15,016 nt of DNA, taken from contig UQUR01000018.1 in the NCBI GenBank assembly GCA_900544345.1, positions 1 through 15,016 of the forward strand, read 5' to 3'. Made by a program: the position numbers and the translations under genes. Below, one piece after another: positions 1 to 7,273 of this stretch. The notes beneath the pieces are model-generated. The model was not told the DNA's origin. It did no database searches and worked only from the letters and a program-made list of their open reading frames with translations. How positions within the stretch are numbered: the stretch's first letter is position 1; each line of letters starts with the position of its first letter. The stretch is from an uncultured Sutterella sp. GTDB taxonomy: Bacteria; Pseudomonadota; Gammaproteobacteria; Burkholderiales; Burkholderiaceae_F.

Positions 1-6
1 TTGCGT

Positions 7-34
7 ATTTTAACCCCTTTTCTAGCTTTGTCAA
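7..34 (-). promoter_or_regulatory. Strong minus-strand promoter reading out of the window
   Basis: On the minus strand a perfect -35 TTGACA (29-34) is followed after 16 bp by TAAAAT (7-12). Transcription would leave the window on the left. The near-consensus boxes resemble those of stable RNA or highly expressed genes, but the transcribed gene is not visible. The stretch between this promoter and the asmA terminator (35-158) shows no convincing gene on either strand. Confidence 0.5.
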
Positions 35-158
35 GTCTTCCTTTAAATATTTTTTCTCTGATCTTTCCTCAGTCTTTTATGCTTCTCCTTTTTCACTGAT
101 AGTAAAACTAAGCTTCCACATTATCTGAAGCGCTTTTAATCTCTCACACATACTTAAT

Positions 159-176
159 CGGGGGCTTGCGCCCCCG
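159..176 (-). terminator. asmA: Intrinsic terminator after asmA
   Basis: A perfect 7-bp GC-rich stem, CGGGGGC/GCCCCCG, closes a 4-nt loop (166-169) and lies 9 bp past the asmA stop. On the minus strand it is followed by a modest AT-rich stretch rather than a clean T run. On the plus strand it is followed by CTTTTGGTTT, so it may work in both directions. The stem is certain; which strand is terminated is inferred from its position after asmA. Confidence 0.6.
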
Positions 177-184
177 CTTTTGGT

Positions 185-2272
185 TTAATGTTTAAACAAC
201 TTACCTAAGCCTTCGATTAAGCGTTTGGGATCCTTCACCGCTTCCTCCACCGCAGATTGCAATCCCGCTTTTAGAGCGGCTTCGATATCTATACCATAAC
301 TCGGTGATTGTACTGTTCCTTCCAATTTAATCGGAACCGTAACGCGTCTACCGTCTACACTTGTCGCCAGCTTTGCACTAACTTCACCTGCTAGAGCATT
401 GTCAATTAATCCGACTTGTAGATTACCACTTACCTCAGCCACATTAGTTTTACCGTTCAGTGTCCTTACAACCAATTGACCATTACCAACGGTTGCTGTT
501 GCATTTAATGCTGTAAACCGAGTTTCATCTTGAGCACTCATAATAAGGCCCTGCACCTTCTTGGCTTTCACTGCTGCAGCTACTTTTTCAAGTGAAATGC
601 CCTTCAGCACTGCGTTATTTGCTGCCGCAGACATCTGCCCGGAAACAGTCTTCAAAATACTCGTCTGATCTATCCCGATACCATTGAGCTTCACGCTGGC
701 ATTCGCTTTACCGTAAAACTTCACATTGCTACCGAGGGACCGAATCAATTCTTCGGTATCCAATCCATTCACATTGAAGTTTATAGCCCACTTCTCAGCT
801 ACATCAATTTGCGCGTTCCCGGCTATCTTTCCTGAGCATGTCGTTGCGACTAGATTATTTAGGCTCAAAATACCTTTAGACAGTGCTAATGATGTATTCA
901 CTCCAGTCACTGTTAAGCCCAGATACTTCAATGAACCAACATGGATTTCCACACGCCCATTTGCTTTATTGAGTACATTAAGCTGCTGTACTGGCGCTGC
1001 GTAGGCACTTCTTATTACTGCCAACTCATTTAATGCAGTTTTCTTAGCACTATTAGCTTCCTGCGCAAGCCATTTATCTAACACTAACGACTCAACTTCT
1101 ACCTTACCTGTCACATTAGGCACCGAGAAACCATTTATCAGCAATTGCGTTTGCCATGGTGATTTATCCAAAGTACCTTTTAGATTAATACTCAATTTTT
1201 CATTCGCAGCTAACGCTACTACTCCGCTAAACGGCACTTGAATCGTTGAACTTCCAACTCGAGATTGAATTTCACCTGCTAAGCGCTTACTCTGCATAGT
1301 GAGCTCTTTCACAGTACCTGAAAAATCACCTGCTACGTTAGCTTTTAAGCCTTTTGCATTGGCTACATCCATTGTTAAACCTTCGACGCTCCATGTCTGC
1401 ATCTTCTGGGTTTGTGCTCCTGCCAAAGCGGCTTTTAAGCTTAGGTCATTGACCTTAGCAGTAAGAGTGGCCGAACTGACAGTTACGTCTTGTTGACTGT
1501 ATTTCAATGACGAAGCCTTCAATTCCGCCGAAGCTGCTGTATCCTTTTGTTTTACTGATAGTGTTATTACTGGTTTTGTCAATTCAGCAGCTACCGTGTG
1601 GACATCGTAAGTAACTGTTGAGTCCAATGAAATTTGGCCTTCTATTCCCTGAGTTTTTTCTGCAAAATTAGTACTGAATTTCACAGGAGTACTTCCACTT
1701 AAACCAATCGCTCCGGTCGTAAGATTTAATGAACTGACAGAATAAATTTTTTGATTCTGAAGGCCATAAACCGTTAAACCTGAATTTTTTATTTCTAAAC
1801 TAGCAATTTCTAAGCTATTGATAAAAGAAGAGCCTTCTGAAGAAGCTTTTTCAACCTCTGACTTTTTCTCTGTTGATTGATCCTTTGCGGAAGCGTCCTT
1901 TGCTTTTTGAAGCACACGAGAAACATTTATTTGTCCCTGCAAACCATCAATCACAATATCATCAAACTGAATATCTCCTTTTAGCAAAGGTAAAACAGCT
2001 ACCCCAACCTGAGCCCCCTTCAAAGTAAACTGAGATTTGTCGCTGCCTTCAAATGACAATGTTGTCGGGGGCAATACCAACTGAACCTTCGGGAAAAACT
2101 GAGTTTCCAGATTACCCTGAAAAACCAAAGTTCGGTTAAACCGGCTCGCTACTTCTTTCTTGAGCTGCTCAGCAATAGTTTCATTGTCTAAAAGATAAGT
2201 TGCTGCCGCCCAAAGCGCACCAAAAGCAACCACGATCACTACGACAATGGATATAACGATCTTACGGAACAT
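185..2272 (-). CDS. asmA: AsmA family inner-membrane-anchored periplasmic protein
   Basis: A 695-residue AsmA-family protein, somewhat longer than E. coli AsmA (about 617). AsmA-like proteins are anchored in the inner membrane and extend into the periplasm. The family is linked to outer-membrane assembly and to phospholipid transport between membranes. Residues 4-26 form one hydrophobic N-terminal helix (core IVISIVVVIVVAFGALWAAA). A charged, low-complexity Lys/Ser/Glu linker follows near residues 123-145, then a long beta-rich region with the repetitive short-strand pattern of the family. The C-terminal part, with its alternating Ala/Val strands and final amphipathic helix, fits the AsmA C-terminal domain. 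I chose the ATG at 2272 over an in-frame GTG at 2287 because GGAGGT sits 5 bp upstream of the ATG. The gene stands alone, separated by about 480 bp from pyrD, with its own terminator. The family is clear; orthology to asmA itself rather than a paralogue is less certain. Confidence 0.85.
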   Translation of the reverse strand: MFRKIVISIVVVIVVAFGALWAAATYLLDNETIAEQLKKEVASRFNRTLVFQGNLETQFFPKVQLVLPPTTLSFEGSDKSQFTLKGAQVGVAVLPLLKGDIQFDDIVIDGLQGQINVSRVLQKAKDASAKDQSTEKKSEVEKASSEGSSFINSLEIASLEIKNSGLTVYGLQNQKIYSVSSLNLTTGAIGLSGSTPVKFSTNFAEKTQGIEGQISLDSTVTYDVHTVAAELTKPVITLSVKQKDTAASAELKASSLKYSQQDVTVSSATLTAKVNDLSLKAALAGAQTQKMQTWSVEGLTMDVANAKGLKANVAGDFSGTVKELTMQSKRLAGEIQSRVGSSTIQVPFSGVVALAANEKLSINLKGTLDKSPWQTQLLINGFSVPNVTGKVEVESLVLDKWLAQEANSAKKTALNELAVIRSAYAAPVQQLNVLNKANGRVEIHVGSLKYLGLTVTGVNTSLALSKGILSLNNLVATTCSGKIAGNAQIDVAEKWAINFNVNGLDTEELIRSLGSNVKFYGKANASVKLNGIGIDQTSILKTVSGQMSAAANNAVLKGISLEKVAAAVKAKKVQGLIMSAQDETRFTALNATATVGNGQLVVRTLNGKTNVAEVSGNLQVGLIDNALAGEVSAKLATSVDGRRVTVPIKLEGTVQSPSYGIDIEAALKAGLQSAVEEAVKDPKRLIEGLGKLFKH

Positions 2273-2277
2273 ACCGC

Positions 2278-2283
2278 ACCTCC
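2278..2283 (-). promoter_or_regulatory. asmA: Shine-Dalgarno site that fixes the asmA start
   Basis: On the minus strand GGAGGT lies 5 bp before the ATG at 2272. The longer GTG reading at 2287 has no comparable site, and this site would lie inside its codons. This supports starting the protein at MFRKIV. Confidence 0.7.
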
Positions 2284-2287
2284 GCAC

Positions 2288-2700
2288 AAAGTTCGTCTAT
2301 GCGATTCAGTGTAGTACATTGCAAAGGTAACGCAAACCTTAATTTGTTCAAAAATGTACAAAAAGAAGGTGATATAAAATGCGGGCTCTTTAAATCTGAT
2401 TTTTCAGAATAACTTGGATTTGCTAAATGAAACGAAGAGGATTTCTGCAAAACGAATCGATTTCTTTAATGAAGCTTTTCTAGAGCCAAACTCTAAAGTA
2501 TCAGGTTAAAAAGGCGATAAAAATCGTCGTGCGGTCAGTCATCCGCATCATTGCAATCAAGCTCACACCATATCTGAGGGAAGTCAAAAAACAAAGAAAA
2601 ATATCCAAGTTTCACTCTATTGCGCTTGAATAGAAATGCAGTTTGAGTGTTATTACTTTATTTTTTCTTTCTTTTTAAAAACAGTTCATCAAATGAATAA
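2288..2700. other. Intergenic region between pyrD terminator and asmA, no gene seen
   Basis: I see no convincing gene here. A 62-codon minus-strand reading (2262-2450) overlaps the asmA start and has no recognisable features. The stretch is AT-rich and contains small hairpins, such as GGCGAT-AAAA-ATCGTC near 2514-2529 and TGCGG/CCGCA near 2530-2547. The asmA promoter must lie in it, but no pair of boxes stands out. A small RNA or a decayed gene cannot be excluded. Confidence 0.5.
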
Positions 2701-2705
2701 AACAA

Positions 2706-2748
2706 GGGCGTACATGCATCCTCTTTGTATAGGATTTATGTAACGCCC
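2706..2748 (-). terminator. pyrD: Intrinsic terminator after pyrD
   Basis: An interrupted long hairpin begins about 20 bp past the pyrD stop. Its arms are GGGCG/CGCCC (2706-2710 with 2744-2748), TACAT/ATGTA with a one-base bulge, and ATCC/GGAT near the loop. On the minus strand the base is followed by TTGTTTTATT. The stem plus T-rich tail fits Rho-independent termination of pyrD and possibly of the whole upstream operon. Confidence 0.7.
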
Positions 2749-2767
2749 CTTCTTCTGACCCCTGTTA

Positions 2768-3841
2768 TTAAGGTCTCAGGGAAGCAACAGCTCCCGTTTG
2801 AGTTTTACGCCACTTAGCTACCGCGTCAACACAATCGGGCACCAAAACTGGACCGTTATAAATAAAGCCAGTAAACAACTGAACTAACTTAGCACCCGCC
2901 TGCATCTTTTCTACGGCATCTTCACCAGTCATCACGCCGCCACTTGCAATAATGGGCATCGTTTCCTGCAGATGACGATAGAGAAGGTCAACCACTTCAG
3001 TGGAACGAGCCCGAAGAGGTTTACCAGACAAGCCACCCGTTTCTTCACAGTGCGGCATACCGGGAATGGCGTCACGAGAAATGGTAGTGTTTGTTGCAAT
3101 AATGGCATCAATGCCAAAACTTACCAGTTGATCAGAAATTCTCAAAATATCATCGTTTTCCAAATCCGGTGCTACCTTGAGCGCAATCGGCACATACTTG
3201 CCCTGATTTTCATCAACTAAACGCTTACGTTCGTCTGTAATTGCCGTCAATAACTTATTTAATTCAGAATCAGCTTGCAGACTTCTTAAGTTCTTCGTGT
3301 TCGGAGAAGAAATGTTAATAGCGATATAGTCTGCATGGTTATAGACCTTGCGTAAACAGATAAGGTAGTCATCAACAGCCCGCTCAATCGGCGTAACGGC
3401 ATTCTTGCCAATATTAATACCAAGAATACCGCCGCGGCTTCTGAAAGCAGCAGCACTACGCAGGTGTTCCAAAACCTCGTCGACACCATGGTTGTTGAAA
3501 CCCATGCGATTGATCACACCTTCAGCAGGAATAACTCGGAATAAACGGGGTTTTGGATTGCCCGGTTGGGCCTTAGGAGTAATCGTACCGACTTCTACGT
3601 GACCAAACCCTAGTCCTCCAAATGCACTCACGCGTTCGCCGTTTTTGTCCATTCCAGCTGCCAAACCGACAACATTGGGAAAGCGCAATCCCATCACCTC
3701 AATCGGGTCCTCCACTGGGTCTCGAGTCACCAGTTTGGTGACACCAAGGTTAACGGCCCAATCCAGATTAGCCATAATGACAGAGTGAGCAGTTTCGGGA
3801 TCCATGGAGAAAAGAATTTTGCGGGCGATGGAGTAAAGCAT
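2768..3841 (-). CDS. pyrD: Dihydroorotate dehydrogenase, class 2 (quinone)
   Basis: Catalyses the fourth step of UMP synthesis, oxidising dihydroorotate to orotate with FMN and passing electrons to quinone at the inner membrane. The 357-residue length and the N-terminal helical extension (about residues 1-40) are typical of membrane-associated class 2 enzymes. Visible motifs are AAGMDKNG (61-68) near FMN, NRMGFNNHG (111-119), GINIGKN (141-147), NISSPNT (176-182) with the catalytic serine of class 2 enzymes, LKVAPDL (221-227), ATNTT (249-253) and ASGGVMTGEDA (299-309) for FMN phosphate binding. The ATG at 3841 is preceded by AGAGAGA, a fair ribosome binding site. It lies 129 bp beyond the NUDIX gene. 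That gap holds a short hairpin, TGCCT/AGGCA (3876-3890), in the untranslated leader; it could be regulatory but I cannot show this. Co-transcription with the cellulose operon is possible but unproven. Confidence 0.97.
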   Translation of the reverse strand: MLYSIARKILFSMDPETAHSVIMANLDWAVNLGVTKLVTRDPVEDPIEVMGLRFPNVVGLAAGMDKNGERVSAFGGLGFGHVEVGTITPKAQPGNPKPRLFRVIPAEGVINRMGFNNHGVDEVLEHLRSAAAFRSRGGILGINIGKNAVTPIERAVDDYLICLRKVYNHADYIAINISSPNTKNLRSLQADSELNKLLTAITDERKRLVDENQGKYVPIALKVAPDLENDDILRISDQLVSFGIDAIIATNTTISRDAIPGMPHCEETGGLSGKPLRARSTEVVDLLYRHLQETMPIIASGGVMTGEDAVEKMQAGAKLVQLFTGFIYNGPVLVPDCVDAVAKWRKTQTGAVASLRP

Positions 3842-3970
3842 ATTGTCTCTCTTATATCGAAAAATCAGTTTAATTTGCCTAAATCAGGCATGATCATCGA
3901 GTAGGTTATTTTACCCGATAAAGTATCAATACGCTTTCAGAGCACGGAGAAAGACTAGGCCTGACAAAAC

Positions 3971-4525
3971 TTAATCATCTAAACGATAAGTATGCAAAGT
4001 TAGTTTTCCCTGACGTGTATCTTCAAAAAAGTGATGCAGGGTTGTTTTTACCGTAGTGAAACTGATTTCATCCCATGGGATCTCTTGTTCAGAAAAAAGT
4101 CTCTGCTCAAAGGTTTCCTCACCAGGATTTAGCGGAACATCAGTAATCTGAGTAATAAAGAAAAAATGAATCTGACTCGCCAATGGCACATCAATTATCG
4201 TAAAAAGAAAACCACCCCGAGCCTGTGCACCGGTTTCTTCAAAGGTCTCTCGAAGCGCCCCCTCAAGCAGTGTTTCGTGCACTTCCATAAATCCTGCTGG
4301 CAGTGTCCACTTGCCTTTTTGAGGCTCAATAGCTCTCCTACAAAGTAAAACCCGATCTCCACAAACCGGAACAGTACCGACGACAGGAATAGGATTGACA
4401 TAGTGAATATAACCGCATTCCTCACACAACTCACGTACATGTACGTCATCCGACGGGCACTTAATGACCATCGGATGACCACACATCGGACAAAACTTAA
4501 AATGAGGAGCGTCTATTGTCTTCAT
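3971..4525 (-). CDS. NUDIX hydrolase with N-terminal zinc ribbon
   Basis: A 184-residue pyrophosphohydrolase of the NUDIX superfamily, which hydrolyses nucleoside diphosphates linked to another group. An N-terminal zinc ribbon is visible as Cys12-x2-Cys15 and Cys34-x2-Cys37. The Nudix box spans residues 78-100 and fits Gx5Ex7REUxEExGU exactly (GFMEVHE, then RETFEETGA), so the metal-binding glutamates are present. The layout (ribbon, then NPIPVVGTVPV, then the box) is that of a family common in Burkholderiales, often annotated as ADP-ribose or NAD-related, but substrate cannot be read from sequence. It begins 2 bp after the bcsG stop with no obvious ribosome binding site, so translation is probably coupled to bcsG and it belongs to the cellulose operon transcript. 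A role in nucleotide-sugar turnover is only speculation. Confidence 0.9.
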   Translation of the reverse strand: MKTIDAPHFKFCPMCGHPMVIKCPSDDVHVRELCEECGYIHYVNPIPVVGTVPVCGDRVLLCRRAIEPQKGKWTLPAGFMEVHETLLEGALRETFEETGAQARGGFLFTIIDVPLASQIHFFFITQITDVPLNPGEETFEQRLFSEQEIPWDEISFTTVKTTLHHFFEDTRQGKLTLHTYRLDD

Positions 4526-4527
4526 GT

Positions 4528-6177
4528 TTAGCGTTCACGAGGATAGGGACGCCATTCGCTTCCCTTTTGACGTATGTAATCGTTTCCTCTGTATGTTAAT
4601 ACAACGGATTGACCATTTTCCGAAACAGGATTGGTTTCAGGCAAGTCACGTACCAATTCTTCAAGAGGAACACTGCCACCGTCTTTACTGAAGTAATTTT
4701 TCGACAACACTCGTCCGATTAACGTACTCATTGCCATGTAACTCGTGTTACCCGTAACATGGATGGGTTCTTGAGGTAAATCTTTAATGCCAAAAAATTT
4801 CACCATCATTGGCACTTCGGTGATGCGCATACTCGGAATATCACGCAAACGAGGAGCCTGAATTCTGTCACCTCGCACCGCTGCTCCGTGTTCTGGAACA
4901 ACAATAAGCATCACCTTTCGCCCCGAACGATCAAGTTCATGCATAAAAGTCTGCAAATCATTTAAGAAGCGAATAGCTCTGGGCTTAAACTCTTCCCAAC
5001 GACTGTGTCTAGGCAAGCGATTGCCGTCGTGTAACGCTATGAAGTTAAAGAGTGTCACATGCCGATCTGAACTCTTATCTTTAGCCGTCTTTTTCTGCCA
5101 ATCTCTTAAGACAGCCAAATCATCAGAAATTTCTTCATCGTCAAATGCCATGTAACGAACCGGATACTTTGCAGTACTTTCTAGAGGCGCCATCAACCCA
5201 GCTTTGTCACGAAGCGTTTGAAGATAATTGTCATACTGTCCCTTATGGTCTAAATACAGGTGTTGGCGATAACCCAATTGATCAAGTCGATTCATGATTT
5301 CACACTCGGGACGCCTTCCATCATATAGGGAGTTATGGTCGACTTGCCCACAAACTGCATTCAGTAAACGTAACGTTGCAGGGCCTGAGTAAGAGGTTGC
5401 CGAGTTGAAATGATCAAATCGGATATTAAATTCTGACAATACGGGATGATTCATTAAATCAGAAGCAATAAGATCATCGTTTGATAACGAGCATATATTC
5501 ATCAGAATAATTTCAAAAGGCGTGTCATTAGCAGAGAGCCCTTGCGGGAATTCTGCACGGCGTCCTTTTTCATAATCCAAAAATGCCGTGTACCACTTGT
5601 CTATTGTTTCAGAGGTAATAACTGAAGGATCTGCTGGTGATTCAGCCTGTTTCATTTCCGAAGAAGGAACCTCTTTTGCAACCTCGGCCACCTGGGTGAG
5701 TGTCGGCTGTGTTTTCCAAGCCAGATAGTATGGTTCAACAACTAAGCAAAGGAAGTACACAACTGTAAAAACACTTAAACGAACCCAGTTTTTGAGTAAA
5801 CAATAAAGTAGGACTATGACGATGCCTGCCACCAGCATCTTGACATTAACAAAATCGACTACAAGCTGGGCAATATAAACCGCTGAGAAACCTGCGATAT
5901 TTTGCGCATTACTAAAAATACTTTCCGGTCCTGGCAGCCAGCTTTCAGAATAAGCCAGCACTACACCAGCAATAACAGCCACCACAGTCTGAATAAAACG
6001 TATTGCTTTGCTTTTAATCGGCAATAAAACAAAAAGCAAAAGCAACCCGTTATAGAGCAGGTTCAAAGTCAAATATTCGTAATGAGCAAGGGCAAACTTC
6101 AAAATGAAATAGACATTCCAAAGCCCAAGCCCTCTGAAAGAAAAAACACTCGATTTTTCTTGCGTATCACCTGACAT
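4528..6177 (-). CDS. bcsG: BcsG, cellulose phosphoethanolamine transferase
   Basis: A 549-residue inner-membrane enzyme (E. coli BcsG about 559) that transfers phosphoethanolamine from phosphatidylethanolamine to nascent cellulose in the periplasm. The N-terminal half of about 150 residues holds several hydrophobic helices (near 34-53, 59-75, 95-109, 113-127 and 132-148). A linker follows, then the periplasmic alkaline-phosphatase-like domain from about residue 220. Residues matching the E. coli zinc site and nucleophile are all present: Cys229 (ILMNICS), nucleophile Ser264 (SATSYSGPATL), His383 (ALHDG), and Glu429 with His430 (VVPEHG). The gene starts 13 bp after bcsZ with a GGATAAG ribosome binding site and ends 2 bp before the NUDIX gene. 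In enterobacteria bcsG sits in a separate bcsEFG operon with BcsF and BcsE. Here it is in line with bcsABZ, and no bcsE or bcsF is seen. Confidence 0.95.
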   Translation of the reverse strand: MSGDTQEKSSVFSFRGLGLWNVYFILKFALAHYEYLTLNLLYNGLLLLFVLLPIKSKAIRFIQTVVAVIAGVVLAYSESWLPGPESIFSNAQNIAGFSAVYIAQLVVDFVNVKMLVAGIVIVLLYCLLKNWVRLSVFTVVYFLCLVVEPYYLAWKTQPTLTQVAEVAKEVPSSEMKQAESPADPSVITSETIDKWYTAFLDYEKGRRAEFPQGLSANDTPFEIILMNICSLSNDDLIASDLMNHPVLSEFNIRFDHFNSATSYSGPATLRLLNAVCGQVDHNSLYDGRRPECEIMNRLDQLGYRQHLYLDHKGQYDNYLQTLRDKAGLMAPLESTAKYPVRYMAFDDEEISDDLAVLRDWQKKTAKDKSSDRHVTLFNFIALHDGNRLPRHSRWEEFKPRAIRFLNDLQTFMHELDRSGRKVMLIVVPEHGAAVRGDRIQAPRLRDIPSMRITEVPMMVKFFGIKDLPQEPIHVTGNTSYMAMSTLIGRVLSKNYFSKDGGSVPLEELVRDLPETNPVSENGQSVVLTYRGNDYIRQKGSEWRPYPRER

Positions 6178-6190
6178 TACTTATCCGTTC

Positions 6191-7273
6191 TTAATGTTGT
6201 TTTTCTTGATTAGGAAAATAAACCCGTCCATCTTCATCGAATGCAAAATAGCCCTGATCGAACCCCATTCCAAAAAGTGTTAAAACATTTCTGTAATAGT
6301 TTTCTTTTTCAATCGGAGAGGTGGCGAGAATCGTGCGAATGAGATCGGCAGATTTATCCTCACCGAGCAGCTCCAATAAACAGGCACCGAAGCCATCCCA
6401 GGCCGGTTGATTGATTTTCAATGTATTGACATCAATTTTTTCGGGCGGCATATTTAGCTGACGGGTAATTTTAACCATCGGCTCAAAATGGGCCTTTAAT
6501 TCTCGATAAACCGGATCCTTGGGCGACATCATCCCAGCCCAAAGATAAACTCTAATCGAGTTATAACTGCCGATAGTATTGTCAATATTATCGACTGGCA
6601 CCAACTCTCCTCGAGAAGAAAAAGTCGCCCAGTCAGGAGAAATGCCGGCAGGAGCACTGCGAATTAATACTCGAGCCGAACCTTCAAAAACATCTAACCA
6701 ATATTTATCTTCAAGCGCAAAGCGCTTCAGAAGAAAAAGCGGATAGTAACTGGGATTGAGTTTGACCTGATCGTTGTGCTCAAAACCAATATGTCCTGGT
6801 AAAAGAACTTTACCCAAGTTATCAATATCGCGGACTTGTGTCTTTAAAAGCTCCAACATTGCATGAGCTTTTGCTGTGTAATCCGACCTGTTCCAAAGGC
6901 GGCCAGCCTCAAGAAGACAATAGGCGATCCACATGTCAGAATCTACAGCGTTATTAGTGTCCAAAATCGTCCACTGAGAACCGTTATTGCCCCAAAGCCA
7001 AGCCGCAAAATGCTTCGTAATATCTCCGCTAGAAAGATTATTTTCAGTCCAGTTCAGCAGTTCCTCGAATGTTTCTCGATCATTATCTACAAGCGCAAAA
7101 AACATGGCATAAGACTGACCTTCTGAGGTGGTAACTGCACGAGTATCGCTGTAGTCAATCACACGACCGTTTTCAATACCCACAGCTTTAAAGTCATTCC
7201 ACATGGGCCAATCAGCTAAGGCTGATGTACTGATGCCTAATGCGAGTGTCATAGCTAAAACTAATTTTTTCAT
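6191..7273 (-). CDS. bcsZ: BcsZ, periplasmic GH8 endo-1,4-beta-glucanase with altered base
   Basis: A 360-residue glycoside hydrolase family 8 protein that in other bacteria trims cellulose in the periplasm during export. Residues 1-20 are a signal peptide (MKKLVLAMTLALGISTSALA, cut before Asp21). Conserved blocks are TTSEGQSYAM with general acid Glu51 (E. coli Glu55), AVDSDMWIAYCLLEAGRLW (Asp111, Asp113), LNPSYYPL, and VLTLFGMGFDQ near the C-terminus. The block IGSYNSIRVYLWAGMM has Asn238 (codon AAC) where E. coli BcsZ has SYDAIRVY with Asp243, the proposed general base. The fold is well conserved but this catalytic residue is not. The ATG at 7273 overlaps the bcsB stop by 4 bp (ATGA) and is preceded by GAGGAAG. 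A longer reading to 7351 would add 26 residues before the signal peptide and is unlikely. Activity is uncertain. Confidence 0.93.
   Translation of the reverse strand: MKKLVLAMTLALGISTSALADWPMWNDFKAVGIENGRVIDYSDTRAVTTSEGQSYAMFFALVDNDRETFEELLNWTENNLSSGDITKHFAAWLWGNNGSQWTILDTNNAVDSDMWIAYCLLEAGRLWNRSDYTAKAHAMLELLKTQVRDIDNLGKVLLPGHIGFEHNDQVKLNPSYYPLFLLKRFALEDKYWLDVFEGSARVLIRSAPAGISPDWATFSSRGELVPVDNIDNTIGSYNSIRVYLWAGMMSPKDPVYRELKAHFEPMVKITRQLNMPPEKIDVNTLKINQPAWDGFGACLLELLGEDKSADLIRTILATSPIEKENYYRNVLTLFGMGFDQGYFAFDEDGRVYFPNQEKQH

Noticed and set aside
2273..2287. GTG start for asmA giving five extra residues
   Set aside because: The GGAGGT ribosome binding site for the ATG at 2272 falls inside those codons.
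2262..2450. 62-codon minus-strand reading before asmA
   Set aside because: It overlaps the asmA start and shows no family resemblance, signal peptide or good ribosome binding site.
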